64,000 nucleotides of DNA from Azolla caroliniana. Taxonomy: Eukaryota; Polypodiophyta. Position 1 is the first letter of the stretch; each line of letters starts with the position of its first letter. The translations under genes and the position numbers were made by a program. The notes below the pieces were generated by a model. The model was given only the letters and a program-made list of their open reading frames with translations, made no database searches and was not told the origin of the DNA. The stretch covers positions 10,354,001 to 10,418,000 of the forward strand of contig JBHGNT010000002.1 of assembly GCA_043228905.1 (NCBI GenBank). The letters are read 5' to 3'. Of this stretch, positions 36,226-46,761 are shown piece after piece.

Positions 36226-36661
36226 CCATTGTGAATTGCGAAGTGTTATCAATGAATGTTATAAATTACCTTGCTCCCGAGAGTGAGTTGGGAGTTATTG
36301 GTCCACATACATCCATGTGAACAAGTTGAAGTAGTTCCTTTGTCATAGAGTTACTTAGTGGAAATGGTTTTTTAGCCATTTTCCCATACATGCACCCTTC
36401 GCAAATATCAATAGATTTAAAGATTGTGGAAGGTAAACCTCTTACTAGGTTCTGATTTTGACACAACTTGTGTGTTGGTGTATGCCTCTTTCGCCACTCG
36501 TGCCATTCGTCTGACTCTCGTTTTGTAGGTTCTGGACTTGCACTGGTTGTGATGTCGAGGAGCTCCTCAACATCAAGTAGCAACTCCATTCGAGTCTTCC
36601 AAGTTTTGTTGTTTTTCTCTGTTAATTTGTCCAAGGTATATTTTCTGCTTGAGCTTGCCAT
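36226..36661 (-). pseudogene. Gag start fused to pre-integrase and integrase start, element B
   Basis: ATG at 36661 opens a gag N-terminus (MASSSRKYTLDKLTEKNNKT, TWKTRMELLLDVEEL). At about residue 60 it passes directly into gag-pre-integrase (CEGCMYGKMAKKPF) and integrase (LLQLVHMDVCGPI). Most of gag, the zinc knuckle and the protease are deleted. The integrase then runs into the insertion point of element C. Confidence 0.85.
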
Positions 36662-36762
36662 AGTGATAGTACTAAGATTTTTTTATTTGAAATAATCTGT
36701 GTGATTTTTGTTGGTTATAGGGGAGTATGAGATTCAGATCGTGCAACTTAGATCTGATACCA

Positions 36763-37087
36763 TGTAAGAAAAGTTTAGAACATAATGGGCTGGATTGACA
36801 ACAGAGAAAGAGAGAGAGTTTTGGAACAATGCAGAACAAGGTAATATATTAGATTAAGACAGGTGTATTACAATGTAAGAGCCTACAATAACAACTCTAG
36901 ATGTAGTATCACACACACCACTAAACAATACTTCATACATATATATATACATAGAAGTAACGACTAGCCGTTACTTCTTTGTAATTGTTGTTTTGTCTTT
37001 TTCTTATTATTCTTTGTAACTCATATTTTGTCTTTATCCTCATAACTAATGGTTTATCATTTATGGTGTAAGCAGGTAATCTTAACA
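36763..37087 (-). repeat. 5' LTR of element B
   Basis: 325 bp, abutted by the primer-binding site on its left and by TSD aggaa on its right. Confidence 0.93.
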
Positions 37088-37092
37088 AGGAA

Positions 37093-38754
37093 TTGGAAGC
37101 TTATGAAGGCGGCAGATTATGTCTCCAACGGCTAGACGAAGGCGAACAACCGAATACAAGCATTGGAGGAAACATTACAACAAGCCTGACAAACATCAGC
37201 CAAAAGGACCGAGGATACAAGTAGGAGCAAATTAGCTATTATTACAGCCAAACAGGAGCAGACAGAAAAAGCTCCAAAAGTGTCTGAATTGGCGGAAAGT
37301 AGGCTGACCACGATCGGGCCGACCAGTAATCTTGAACAGGTAATTGAACAAATAGAAAGCTTAAAGGATGAAATAGCAATGCAAGTGGCTATTATTGGTA
37401 AAGAAAAGTAGCTAAGGACAGTAGTGGAGATGTAGAAGTTGAAGGGGGACCTCAAGTGGCTAGCCGAGAAAATGGATCGGTTGAAGGAAGAAAATAGAGA
37501 GAGACTGAAGAAATTGGTAGAGGAGGAAATGGATCGGCTCAAGGCCGAACTCCAACAACAGACGGAAGAAGAGATCACCTACGAATGCAAGCAACATGCA
37601 AATTCAAGGAACAACAAGAGGATTTCGAGAAATTACATGCAGAGGAAAAGGAGTTAAGAGAAAACTACGATCAATAGAAAAGAAGGCTAAAGGAGGCCAG
37701 GGCCAAAGCGAAGGACAATGCCAAATCTTTGGAGATTCAGGCTAAAGTGTTCGAAACCCAACCGACAAAGGCGCGTGAGGAGATGGAAAAAGAGAAAGAA
37801 TGGTTGTTGAAGGAGAAGGAGCACATTGTGGAAACATCTAGATAGACAATAAACAAGCTCAGTGACACTTTCCCGATGTAGCAACGTACTTATAAGGAGC
37901 AAGCGAAATCAACGATGGAGTTAATACAAAAACTAAAAGAGGAGAAGTAGGAGATTGAAGCAAAAGCGGAAATGGGTATTGAGAGAATCAAGATCATTGT
38001 GGGAAATCAGTGGAACTGGCCAGAAACACGAATAGAAGAATGTTCGGTAGCAATATGGAAGGATTGGTCGGCACAAGTGGCCAAATTGTAGACTTACAGA
38101 GCTGATGCTGAAAATCAGCAGAAAACCGGAAAGAGCTTCTATAATATGGATGAACAGAGAGAGTATTACCATAATCCGAGAAGAACTGCTCTAGCTCATG
38201 CTCATTCAACTGAAATATGGAAACTGTTGGAGGAGTTTGGTGACGATCAATTACAATTTACTATGGAACTGGAAGCTTATGAATGCGAAAGATTGTGGCC
38301 AACGCAGGAACCACCAACAACGGTTCAAACCGAACACGTATTTATTAGCGAGGAAGCAAAACAACCTAAAGAGCGGAACAACTCTAAACAAGAAATACTT
38401 TAGGATAAACAATAGATTGCAGTTGGAGTAGAACAATCTATTATTGTGGACGAGGACCAGTTGATCTTGGAGAAACAATCTGAATCGATTCAAATTGCCA
38501 ACGAAGATCAGACAGAAGCGAATGACGAATACCAACAGCGAAGGAAAGAAGAAAAGTTGGAGTGGCAAAAAATAGAGGAAGAGCAGCCGAAGAAGAAACA
38601 GTTGCAGAGGAGCCAATCCAAACCAAAGGGGAAGGGGAGCCAATGTCCGATAGGGAGAATAAGGAGCCGGAGTCGGAGCCGAGCAGTTTGGACATTTTTG
38701 AAGATTGTTGAAGGCATTGTGGGTTTGACGTGCAAGGGACTGTCCCACAGGCGT
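37093..38754 (+). pseudogene. Host sequence H, middle segment, decayed coiled-coil protein
   Basis: Plus-strand frames encode long Glu/Lys/Leu/Gln heptad-like stretches, for example LKWLAEKMDRLKEENRERLK, LVEEEMDRLKAELQQQTEEE, EEMEKEKEWLLKEKEHIVE and MELIQKLKEEK. They are followed by IWKLLEEFGDDQLQFTMELE, YECERLWPTQEP and a charged tail with RSQSKPKGKGSQ. Stops and at least two frame changes break it. It lies between the TSD of B and the left end of G, and continues the left segment before 27568. The coiled coil is evident from composition. I recognise no enzyme motif and cannot name a family; it could be an accessory frame of a large non-autonomous retrotransposon or a captured gene. Confidence 0.55.
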
Positions 38755-39400
38755 TGTCGTGAAGATTTTCGGCAATTGTGTGAAAATCGTGTGTAACAAA
38801 CAATATCGAGAAGGTGTAATGTGCATGTGTAATGTGCGCTCAAACATTTGTAAATATAAGACTAAAGCCTAGTAATATTTGAGTGCATACAAATGAGTGC
38901 AAGCAAGGTTTGAGCCTTGCACCCCCAATATAAGAAACAAATTGACGTACCAGTAAAGCTACTACTAAGTGCTTTAGATTTTTTACATTTTCTTTTGATA
39001 TTCAATATTCCATAGGAAACAAATACATAAAAAACCATGTGCACAAACCCATGGTTTTAGCCCGTGGTTTTAGCCCATGGTTTTGGCATGGAGAGACCTA
39101 TAAAAGCCTCTAGTTGGGCTTGTGTAAGGGGGAGGCAAGTGATGTAACGAAGAAACTTCTAATAAAAGATCTAATCTAGCTTATTGGTGATGTATCTTGT
39201 CTCTAAAAACTGAAGTCAGGGGTTCAATCTCTCTCTCTCTCTCAATCTATCTCAGAATTGGAATCTCCGTCTCTCAATCTCTCTCTCTCTCTCTCTCTTA
39301 AATACTTTGTCGCTAAAGCTAGTACTAACTTTGAATCCTTCTGGTCTAGGAGCCTGGTGGTCCCGCTTCATTTCACAAACACATGAGGATTTCCTTGACA
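38755..39400 (+). repeat. 5' LTR of gypsy element G
   Basis: 646 bp. Contains repeated phrases of the type catggttttagcc (about 39050-39090) and two CT tracts (39227-39242, 39280-39299). Confidence 0.9.
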
Positions 39401-39458
39401 TCTTTCTTGGTGAACCCGACGTGAAGAAGTGGTAGGAAGGATTGACTGATACTTGGAT

Positions 39459-40708
39459 ATGTCATCCTTAAGCAATCAGGTGGGAAACTTCGAAAGGATG
39501 ATGGTAATCGTCGAACAAATGATGAGATATCGGGACAACGATGCGAGTGTGGAGAAGGTTGTTGATCGTTTCGTGGAGGTCATAGGTCAATTTGATGGAA
39601 GGAACATTATGAAGTTCCTTGATGCATACAAAAGGGAGATGAATCAAAGGGACGTGACTGACGCACGTCAAATCTCGAGTTTCAAGCGAGTTATCGCCAA
39701 CAACGTCCAAAGGCGGGTCATCGAGCTCCAAGAAGGGAAGACAACGTGGTTGAAGTTTGAAAAAGCAATATTAGCGGAGTTCGCGATCGAGGATTTGTCG
39801 AAGATGACTCGACATGTCTTGATGAAATGGATAGAGAACAAAAATAAGAAGTTGAGCGCCTCGAGGGTGTATATCAAGTTCGACCAATGTTTCATCATCT
39901 CCCTGCCATGGATCAAGTGCTGCTTGAGGAGGAAAAGACTTTGTTCTTCCTGAAAGTTGTGGATATGAAGTATATACGAGAATTGGGGTCTCTCCTCAAA
40001 GATGATACCCAAGCGAATGGGCTTGTGGTAGACTGGATTGCGGTGAAGCAAGCGCGCAACAAGCTCGACAATTGTCGTCAATGGGTTGATGACACTGACT
40101 TGGAAGGATTGAGTGGGGAGAAAAGAAGACAACCAAAACTGGATGAGCCGCCCAAACAGAGCAACTCGAAAGAAAAGAAGATTGATGATGACATCATTGA
40201 AGAACTGGCAAAGAAGTTCGAGATGGTCACGGTAGCGAACATGAATCGTCGGGTCTCGAAAGGAAAAGAACCCTTTAGATGTGTGTGGTGTGACAACATG
40301 GACCACTTGAGAAGGGATTGCGTGAGCCTTCGAGAGGCCATTCGACAAAATATCATATACATGGATGGCAACATGATTTGCTTGAATGAAACCAGAAGAC
40401 CCCTGAGGGTGAATTTTGGAAGAGGGGTAATGAAGAAAGTTATGGAAGATGCTGAGGCAACTCATGTGGATGCGATGCACTATGCTGCATCAGTTGGAAT
40501 AAGAGTCGGGAAAGATAGAAATGAAGCTGCTAGAACGGGAACAAAGTTTTGGTCTTCTATTCTCGAGTGTAAGAAAAAGGGAAAAGTTACTTCGGACGAT
40601 GTAGAGCTTGTGGACCGAAGTGTGCAAAGTATAATTGGATGGTTGGATCCGGTAGATGACAACACCATACTCGCGGAAGTGATATGCGACAACCACAAGG
40701 CGGCATGA
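39459..40708 (+). pseudogene. Gypsy gag of element G
   Basis: ATG at 39459 (MSSLSNQVGNFERMMV). The first part holds the gag helical core (IGQFDGRNIMKFLDAYKREM, RRVIELQEGKTTWLKFEKAI). A frame change near 39,890 leads to the second part (VLLEEEKTLFFLKVVDMKYI) and a canonical zinc knuckle CVWCDNMDHLRRDC (about 40280-40322). The frame ends at 40708. Gag packages the element RNA; this copy is frameshifted. Confidence 0.85.
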
Positions 40709-41397
40709 GGTGCTCGTGGATGAAAAGAGAAAAAGAATGGAAGATCAAGGCCCATAAAAAATACATGAAACAAGGAGCACAAAAAAGAAAGAAGATGAGG
40801 AAGCAAGTCAAGCTTTACAAACAGAGGGTGGAGACTCAAGTCGGAAAGGGGAGTTGAGCAGATGAGTTGAAGAAACGGTTCAGCCCATGAGGGTTGATGT
40901 CGAAGACCCCGCTCAGAAGACAAGAACTATGCTTACCTATAAGCTAAGGCCGGACATAGAACAAACAACATATTTGAAGAAGATTCTCAAGGAACGTGTT
41001 CTTGATAGCCACGTGACCTTGGCCTTGAGGGAATTGCTCGACATTACGAAGGAGTTCCATGATACGATCGTGGACCTCGTAAAGAGAAAATAGCAACAGG
41101 AAGAAGAGAAGCCACAAAAAACAAAAGCAAAAGCCATAACAATGGAAAGGGACGACGTCAATGAAGATAAGGTGGACAACCACTATACTCGGCCTCATTG
41201 GGCATGAGTGACGACTGAGATGCCATTAAAATTGGGAGAGAAAAAAGAGACAGTCGTAGCTTTAATAGACCATGGGTCCGAGATCAACCTTATGTCGATT
41301 GAGGTCTACAAAAAGGGGAGATGGCCCATAAATATGAATCATGGGTGGAAGATCCGTGCGGCTATGAAAGCTACCGAAGACCTGTATGGTGCATGTC

Positions 41398-41402
41398 CTA
41401 AT
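41398..41402. repeat. Left TSD (ctaat) of element D
   Basis: Matches ctaat at 46762-46766. Removing D and one copy restores the protease-region frame of G (…ACPN to IPIT). Confidence 0.93.
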
Positions 41403-42009
41403 TGTTGGGAGACAGGTCCCTCCGGATGGGAAGGGAGAAGAACAGTGCCGGATGGTGCAGGCCCGATATGAACCGGATGAGGAGTACCCGGCTACGGAGA
41501 GCCGGATGGTGCAGGCCCGGTATGAACCGGATGAGGAGTACCCGGCTACAGAGAGCCGGATGACGCAGACCCGGTGCGAACCGGAGGAAGAGACATATTC
41601 GTAAATATGTTTCTAAGAGCCCATCGAGGCTACATTTGTAAATAGCCGAAAAGTCATATTAGTATAAATATGACTTAGGGCAAACTTTATGTGTGGTTGT
41701 CATTCTCGTTGTGTACAGAGAGAGAGTGAGAGAAAGAGGTCGTTGCCTCTGTTGTAACCGCCGCTTGTGGCGAAGATCGTGAGTACTAGGTCGTTGCCTC
41801 CATGAACTCACTGCTGTACATACTAACCTAGTGATAGTTTGCAGCCTGTGGGCTGCCGTGGTTTTTCCCCTAGTTTGGGGTTTTCCACGTAAACATCTCG
41901 TGCACTTTTCCCTTCTTCTTGTCGTGTTTTATTTCCCATTTTCTCTGTGTATCATTCTAAGCTCGATTGTGGCCGAGCGTTGCGCATTAGGAACGATCAG
42001 TTCTCGATA
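41403..42009 (+). repeat. 5' LTR of element D
   Basis: 607 bp. Carries two full 54-bp repeat units plus a partial one. Its last dinucleotide is TA instead of CA, a single transition. The phrase gtataaatatgactt (about 41660) is a likely promoter TATA of the element. Confidence 0.95.
41450..41595. repeat. 54-bp LTR minisatellite, 5' copy (2 full units + partial)
   Basis: Units start ccggatggtgcaggcccg and end gagtacccggctac-gagag. A diverged partial unit (ccggatgacgcagacccggt) follows. Confidence 0.92.
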
Positions 42010-42011
42010 AG

Positions 42012-42024
42012 TGGTATCAGAGCG
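42012..42024 (+). promoter_or_regulatory. Primer-binding site of element D
   Basis: TGGTATCAGAGCG is the complement of the plant initiator-Met tRNA 3' end, the usual copia primer for minus-strand synthesis. It starts two bases after the LTR. Confidence 0.92.
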
Positions 42025-42039
42025 AAATCGACACAGAAA

Positions 42040-42594
42040 ATGGATGAATCGTTTGGCGGCATGTTCAAGCTCACCGGCTCCAACTATTCAGTGTGGAAGT
42101 CGAAGATGAGGGACATGCTCGTTGTTAAAGACCTCTGGCTACCGGTTCAGTTCGGGGACAAGAGACCGGACAAAATCGACGCCGCGATATGGGAGGTGAT
42201 GCACATGAAGACAACGGCGTACATACGGTGCTTCATCGACATGAGCCTATACAACAACTTCAATGAAGAGAGCAAGGCTCATGAGCTCTGGGAGAAGATC
42301 GACATAATGTTTCAGAACAAAAATGCTGTCAATCAGGTGTCGGTATTCCGGAAGCTAGTAAGACTCCGGTACCAAGATGGCTCCAGCATGGCGGAGCACA
42401 TGAATGCCTTCCAGGGGCTGATCCACCAGGCAACTTCATTGGAAGTACCTCTCGCGGATGAGGTACTAGCGCTGCTCCTGCTCGGTTCCCTCCCGGATAG
42501 CTGGGAGACGTTGGTTGTCACATTGGGCAACGCCGGGCCGGAAGGAAAATGGCTATCTATCCCTAGCAAGAGTAAAGTCGAGCTTGCTAGATGA
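42040..42594 (+). CDS. Copia gag of element D (frameshifted at its end)
   Basis: Starts at the first ATG after the primer-binding site (MDESFGGMFKLTGSNYSVWK). It shows the copia gag pattern LWEKIDIMFQNKNAVNQVSV, DGSSMAEHMNAFQGLI and LLLLGSLPDSWETLVVTLGN. A direct repeat CTATCTAT near 42552, apparently a 4-bp duplication, shifts the frame and ends the protein 40 codons later at 42594. The zinc knuckle and pol continue in the +1 frame. Confidence 0.9.
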   Translation: MDESFGGMFKLTGSNYSVWKSKMRDMLVVKDLWLPVQFGDKRPDKIDAAIWEVMHMKTTAYIRCFIDMSLYNNFNEESKAHELWEKIDIMFQNKNAVNQVSVFRKLVRLRYQDGSSMAEHMNAFQGLIHQATSLEVPLADEVLALLLLGSLPDSWETLVVTLGNAGPEGKWLSIPSKSKVELAR

Positions 42595-45500
42595 GGAGGC
42601 GCGTCGGAAAGATAAAGATACGAGCTCCGACTCCAAGGCGCTCCTTACCGAATCGGAACGCGGAAGACATAGAAACCGTAGTCCCCAGAACCGGGAGAAG
42701 TCGGGCACACGGTCAAAGTCAAGGGGGAGGCCCACTTGCTTCTATTGTGGTAAGCCGGGGCACTTCCAAAAGAACTGTCGGCACTTCCGTAAAGACAAGG
42801 AAACCGACGGTACCGATTCGAAGCGGACCCCGGACCGGAACGGTAAAGACCGGAAGGGGACGGACCGGAAGGGAACAACGGCAATCGCGGCAAGTGAAGA
42901 AGAGTTGATGCTCATCACTGAGGAGTGTGAGATAAACCTTGCCGACGACGAGATGACCTGGGTGGTAGACTCCGGAGCGTCGTTCCACCTTACCCCGGAC
43001 CGGAAATGCTTCTCATCCTACTCAACCGGTGATCACGGCTGTGTCCGGATGGGGAATGAAGGTACATGCCGAATTGTCGGCATAGGAGACGTGTGGCTGT
43101 CAACACCAACCGGATGCAAGTTGCTGCTGAAGGATGTCCGACACGTTCCGGAAGTTCGTCTGAACCTGATATCAGCCGGTCGGCTAGATGATGAAGGCTA
43201 CACGGGTAGCATCCGGAACGGTGTCATGAAGTTCAGCAAAGGGAGCTTGACTGTGGCTCGGGTCCGAAAGGTCAACACACTGTACCTGATGAATGCCTGG
43301 TTATGCCCGGAAGAAGTGAACGTGGCATCCGACACTGCCGGTGAGCTGTGGCACAAGAGGCTGTGTCACATGAGCGAGAAGGGGATGAAGAGGCTTGTAG
43401 ACGACAACCTCATTCCAGTGAAGAACGTGCACTTGGAGAAGTGCATTGATTGTCTGGCCGGTAAGCAAAACCGGACCTCCTTCCGACCAAGGCCACCAAT
43501 GAGACGTAATGCACCACTGGAGTTGATGCATACGGATGTGTGTCAGGTAGACACGAAGTCACATGCCGAAGCGCAGTACTTCGTGACGTTCATAGATGAC
43601 CACAGCCGAAAGCTATGGGCCACACCGTTGAAGACGAAGGATCAGGTGTTATCCGTCTTCAAAGAGCTCCACGCCAGAGTGGAAAGAGAAACCGGCCGGA
43701 AGCTGAAGGCGGTTCGAGCAGATAACGGAGGAGAGTACTGGGGGCAGTTCGAGGAGTACTGCCGCTCGAAGGGAATCCGGCTCGAATTTACCGTGCCGAA
43801 GACGCTAGAACTAAATGGACTGGCCGAGAGGATGAACCGGATCATAATGGAGAGGGTCCGGAGTATGCTAGCACATGCAAAACTACCCAAGAAGTTTTGG
43901 GCTGAGGCATTGTCGACGGCGACATATGTGATAAACAGATCACCCTCAGTACCCTTGGATGGAGACAAGCCACAGAGAGTGTGGACCGGTAAGGAAGTAT
44001 CCTACCGGCATCTGAAGGTGTTCGGGTGTCTCGCTTACGTGCATGTAGCTAAGGACCGGAGAGGTAAGTTAGATCCAAAGACCCGGCCATGCATATTCCT
44101 CGGTTACGGTGACGATGAGTTCGACTACCGAGTGTGGGACCCGGTCGACAAGAAGGTATTCCGGAGTCGAGATATTATCTTCATGGAGGACAAGACGCTC
44201 GCCGACTGGGAGTCGGAGAAGAAGATAATGAACTCTGAGTCGACCGGTAAGGATAGACTCTACGATGAGCAGACCCAACCGGTAAGAGACCGGTTAGCAC
44301 TTGAGGAACCAGCCTGTTACGGTGAGGATACCGAACCGGCAGATGAAGAGGTAGAGGAAGCTGAGACCGGAACCGGCCAAGACCCTGAATTGGATTCGGA
44401 TGAAGAGCAAATGGAGGAGCCGGTTACCGAAGCCCGAAGACGGAGATATCCTCTCAGAGAGAGAAGGGCCCCCCGGAGATTTCCGGATGCAGAGCATGTT
44501 CTGCTGACCGATGAGGGGGAGCCGGAAAGCTTCGAAGAAGTGAAGGAAGACACCCACAGCCGAAAATGGTTAAGTGCCATGTAGGACGAGATGGATTCCC
44601 TGCATGAGAACCATACATACGAATTGATGGAGTTGCCGAAAGGAAAGCGGGCACTCCGAAACAAGTGGGTGTACAAGTTGAAACCGGGAGATGCCGGCAA
44701 CCCCCCGAGATACAAAGCCAAGATCGTGGTGAAGGGGTTCCAGCAGAAGAAGGGCGTGGACTTCGACGAGATATTTGCCCCAGTAGTAAAGATGACCTCC
44801 ATTCGGACGGTGCTGAGTATAGCAGCAAGCATGGACCTCGAGGTAGAGCAGTTGGACGTGAAGACGGCATTCCTTCACGGCGACCTCGAAGAGGAGATCT
44901 ACATGCAGCAACCGGAAGGATTTGTGGAGAAAGGGAAGGAGCACCTGGTATGCCAGTTGAAGAAGAGCCTGTACGGACTGAAGCAGGCTCCCCGACAATG
45001 GTACCGGAAGTTCGACTCCTTCATGACCGATCAAGGGTACCACAAGACGCAGGCCGATCACTGCGTGTTTGTGAAGAAGTTCGAAAGAGGGGACTTCCTG
45101 ATACTCCTCTTGTACGTGGATGACATGTTGATCGTTGGACGAGACCAAGTAAAAATACGGATGCTGAAGAAAGCTCTCAACTGGACCTTCTCAATGAAAG
45201 ACTTGGGTCCGGCAAGACAGATGCTGGGGATGCACATCATCCGTAACTGGAAAGCGAAGCAATTATGGCTGTCACAGGAGAAGTACGTGACAAAGGTGCT
45301 TCACCGGTTCAACATGTCAGATGCAAAACCGGTCGGATCGACACTTCTGGCAAACTGCAAGCTATCCGGTAAGCAAAGCTCGAAGACGAAAGCAGAGAAG
45401 GCGGATATGATGAAGATCCCATATGCCTCTGCCGTCGGGAGCTTGATGTACGCAATGGTTTGTACCCGACCGGACATTGGATATGCAGTCGGAGTGGTGA

Positions 45501-46090
45501 GCCGGTTTATGAGCAATCTCGGCAAGGAGCACTGGAACGCGGTCAAGTGGATACTCCGGTATTTGAAGGGCACTTCAAATATGTGTCTCCGATTCGGCTC
45601 CGGAAAACCTCAACTGGACGGTTTCACTGATTCGGACATGTCGGCTGATGTTGATACTAGCCGGTCTACATCCGGGTATGTAATGACATATGCAGGGGGA
45701 GCTGTTTCGTGGCAGTCGAGGCTGCAAAAGACAGTTGCATTGTCAACCACAGAGGCGGAGTACATGGCGGCTGTGGAAGCCGGCAAGGAAATATTATGGA
45801 TGAAGGACTTCATCGGAGAGCTTGGTTTCCGGCAAGAGGAATACCGACTCTACTGCGACAGTCAAAGTGCCATCCACCTTGCTAAGAATGCGGCCTACCA
45901 TTCCCGGACGAAGCATATCCAGCGGAGGTATCACTGGATCCGGGAAAGAGTAGATGACCAGGAGTTCGCACTGACGAAGATCCACACGGCCGAGAACGGG
46001 TCAGATATGCTGACCAAAGTGCTGACACCCGACAAGCTGGACGCATGCCGAAAGAGGATCAGACTGGTAAGACACCCCATGCCGGAGTGA
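42540..46090 (+). pseudogene. Copia pol of element D: protease, integrase, RT, RNase H
   Basis: Zinc knuckle CFYCGKPGHFQKNC (~42740), protease TWVVDSGASFHLTP (~42958), gag-pre-integrase LWHKRLCHMSEKGMKRLV (~43347), integrase with HTDVC, FIDDHSRKLW, VRADNGGEYWGQF and LNGLAERMNR (43.5-43.85 kb), and the GYGDDEFDYRVWDP region. An acidic linker and a TAG at 44582 follow. Reverse transcriptase resumes in the same frame: RNKWVYKLKPG, QLDVKTAFLHGDLEEEIYMQ, LYGLKQAPRQWYRKF, catalytic LLYVDDMLIVG (~45110). RNase H follows: STTEAEYMAA, YCDSQSAIHLAKNAAYHSRT, with the stop at 46090. All catalytic residues I can place are intact. The TAG replaces a codon that is Gln or similar in the family; CAG to TAG in a CHG context fits deamination of methylated cytosine. 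Confidence 0.93.
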
Positions 46091-46100
46091 AGGGGGAGTT

Positions 46101-46761
46101 TGTTGGGAGACAGGTTCCTCCGGATGGGAAGGGAGAAGAACAGTGCCGGATGGTGCAGGCCCGGTATGAACCGGATGAGGAGTACCCGGCTACGGAGAGC
46201 CGGATGGTGCAGGCCCGGTATGAACCGGATGAGGAGTACCCGGCTACGGAGAGCCGGATGGTGCAGGCCCGGTGTGAACCGGATGAGGAGTACCCGGCTA
46301 CGGAGAGCCGGATGACGTAGACCCGGTGCGAACCGGAGGAAGAGACATATTCGTAAATATGTTTCTAAGAGCCCATCGAGGCTACATTTGTAAATAGCCG
46401 AAAAGTCATATTAGTATAAATATGACTTAGGGCAAACTTTATGTGTGGTTGTCATTCTCGTTGTGTACAGAGAGAGAGTGAGAGAAAGAGGTCGTTGCCT
46501 CTGTTGTAACCGCCACCTGTGGCGAAGATCGTGAGTACGAGGTCGTTGCCTCCGTGAACTCACTGCTGTACATACTAACCTAGTGATAGTTTGCAGCCTG
46601 TGGGCTGCCGTGGTTTTTCCCCTAGTTTGGGGTTTTCCACGTAAACATCTTGTGCACTTTTCCCTTCTTCTTGTCGTGTTTTATTTCCCATTTTCTCTGT
46701 GTATCATTCTAAGCTCGGTTGTGGCCGAGCGTTGCGCATTAGGAACGATCAGTTCTCGACA
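46101..46761 (+). repeat. 3' LTR of element D
   Basis: 661 bp, exactly 54 bp longer than the 5' LTR because it has three full minisatellite units instead of two. Ends CGACA, followed by TSD ctaat (46762-46766). Confidence 0.95.
46147..46346. repeat. 54-bp LTR minisatellite, 3' copy (3 full units + partial)
   Basis: Same unit and phase as in the 5' LTR, one unit more. In one frame it encodes repeated MVQARYEPDEEYPATESR, which is fortuitous. Confidence 0.92.

Larger units (their letters stand above)
27573..37087 (-). mobile_element. Copia element B, TSD aggaa, split by element C
   Basis: LTRs (27573-27885 and 36763-37087) read TGTTAAGATTACC...CTT(A/G)CA on the minus strand. TSD aggaa at 27568-27572 and 37088-37092. 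A primer-binding site TGGTATCAGATC (revcomp of 36751-36762) abuts the 5' LTR, as expected for initiator-Met tRNA priming. The polypurine tract AAGAGGGGGG abuts the 3' LTR at 27886. Without element C and its TSD, B is about 4.4 kb. LTRs differ by about ten substitutions plus small indels, so insertion is fairly recent. Confidence 0.93.
41403..46761 (+). mobile_element. Copia element D, young and nearly intact, TSD ctaat
   Basis: 5,359 bp with LTRs TGTTGGGAGACAGG...TCTCGATA/TCTCGACA, TSD ctaat on both sides, primer-binding site TGGTATCAGAGCG at 42012 and polypurine tract aagggggag before 46101. All copia domains are present in the order gag, protease, integrase, reverse transcriptase, RNase H. 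LTRs differ by about eleven substitutions in ~607 aligned bases by eye, plus one 54-bp unit. GC content is clearly higher than the surrounding AT-rich DNA. Two lesions disable it: a CTAT duplication at the gag/pol boundary and a TAG at 44582. Confidence 0.96.

Noticed and set aside
41450-41595. 54-bp repeats considered as a CRISPR-like array
   Set aside because: Units are contiguous without spacers and lie inside both LTRs of a plant retrotransposon.
42012-42024. Possible tRNA-Met gene fragment
   Set aside because: Only the primer-binding-site complement is present next to each LTR; no tRNA cloverleaf follows.
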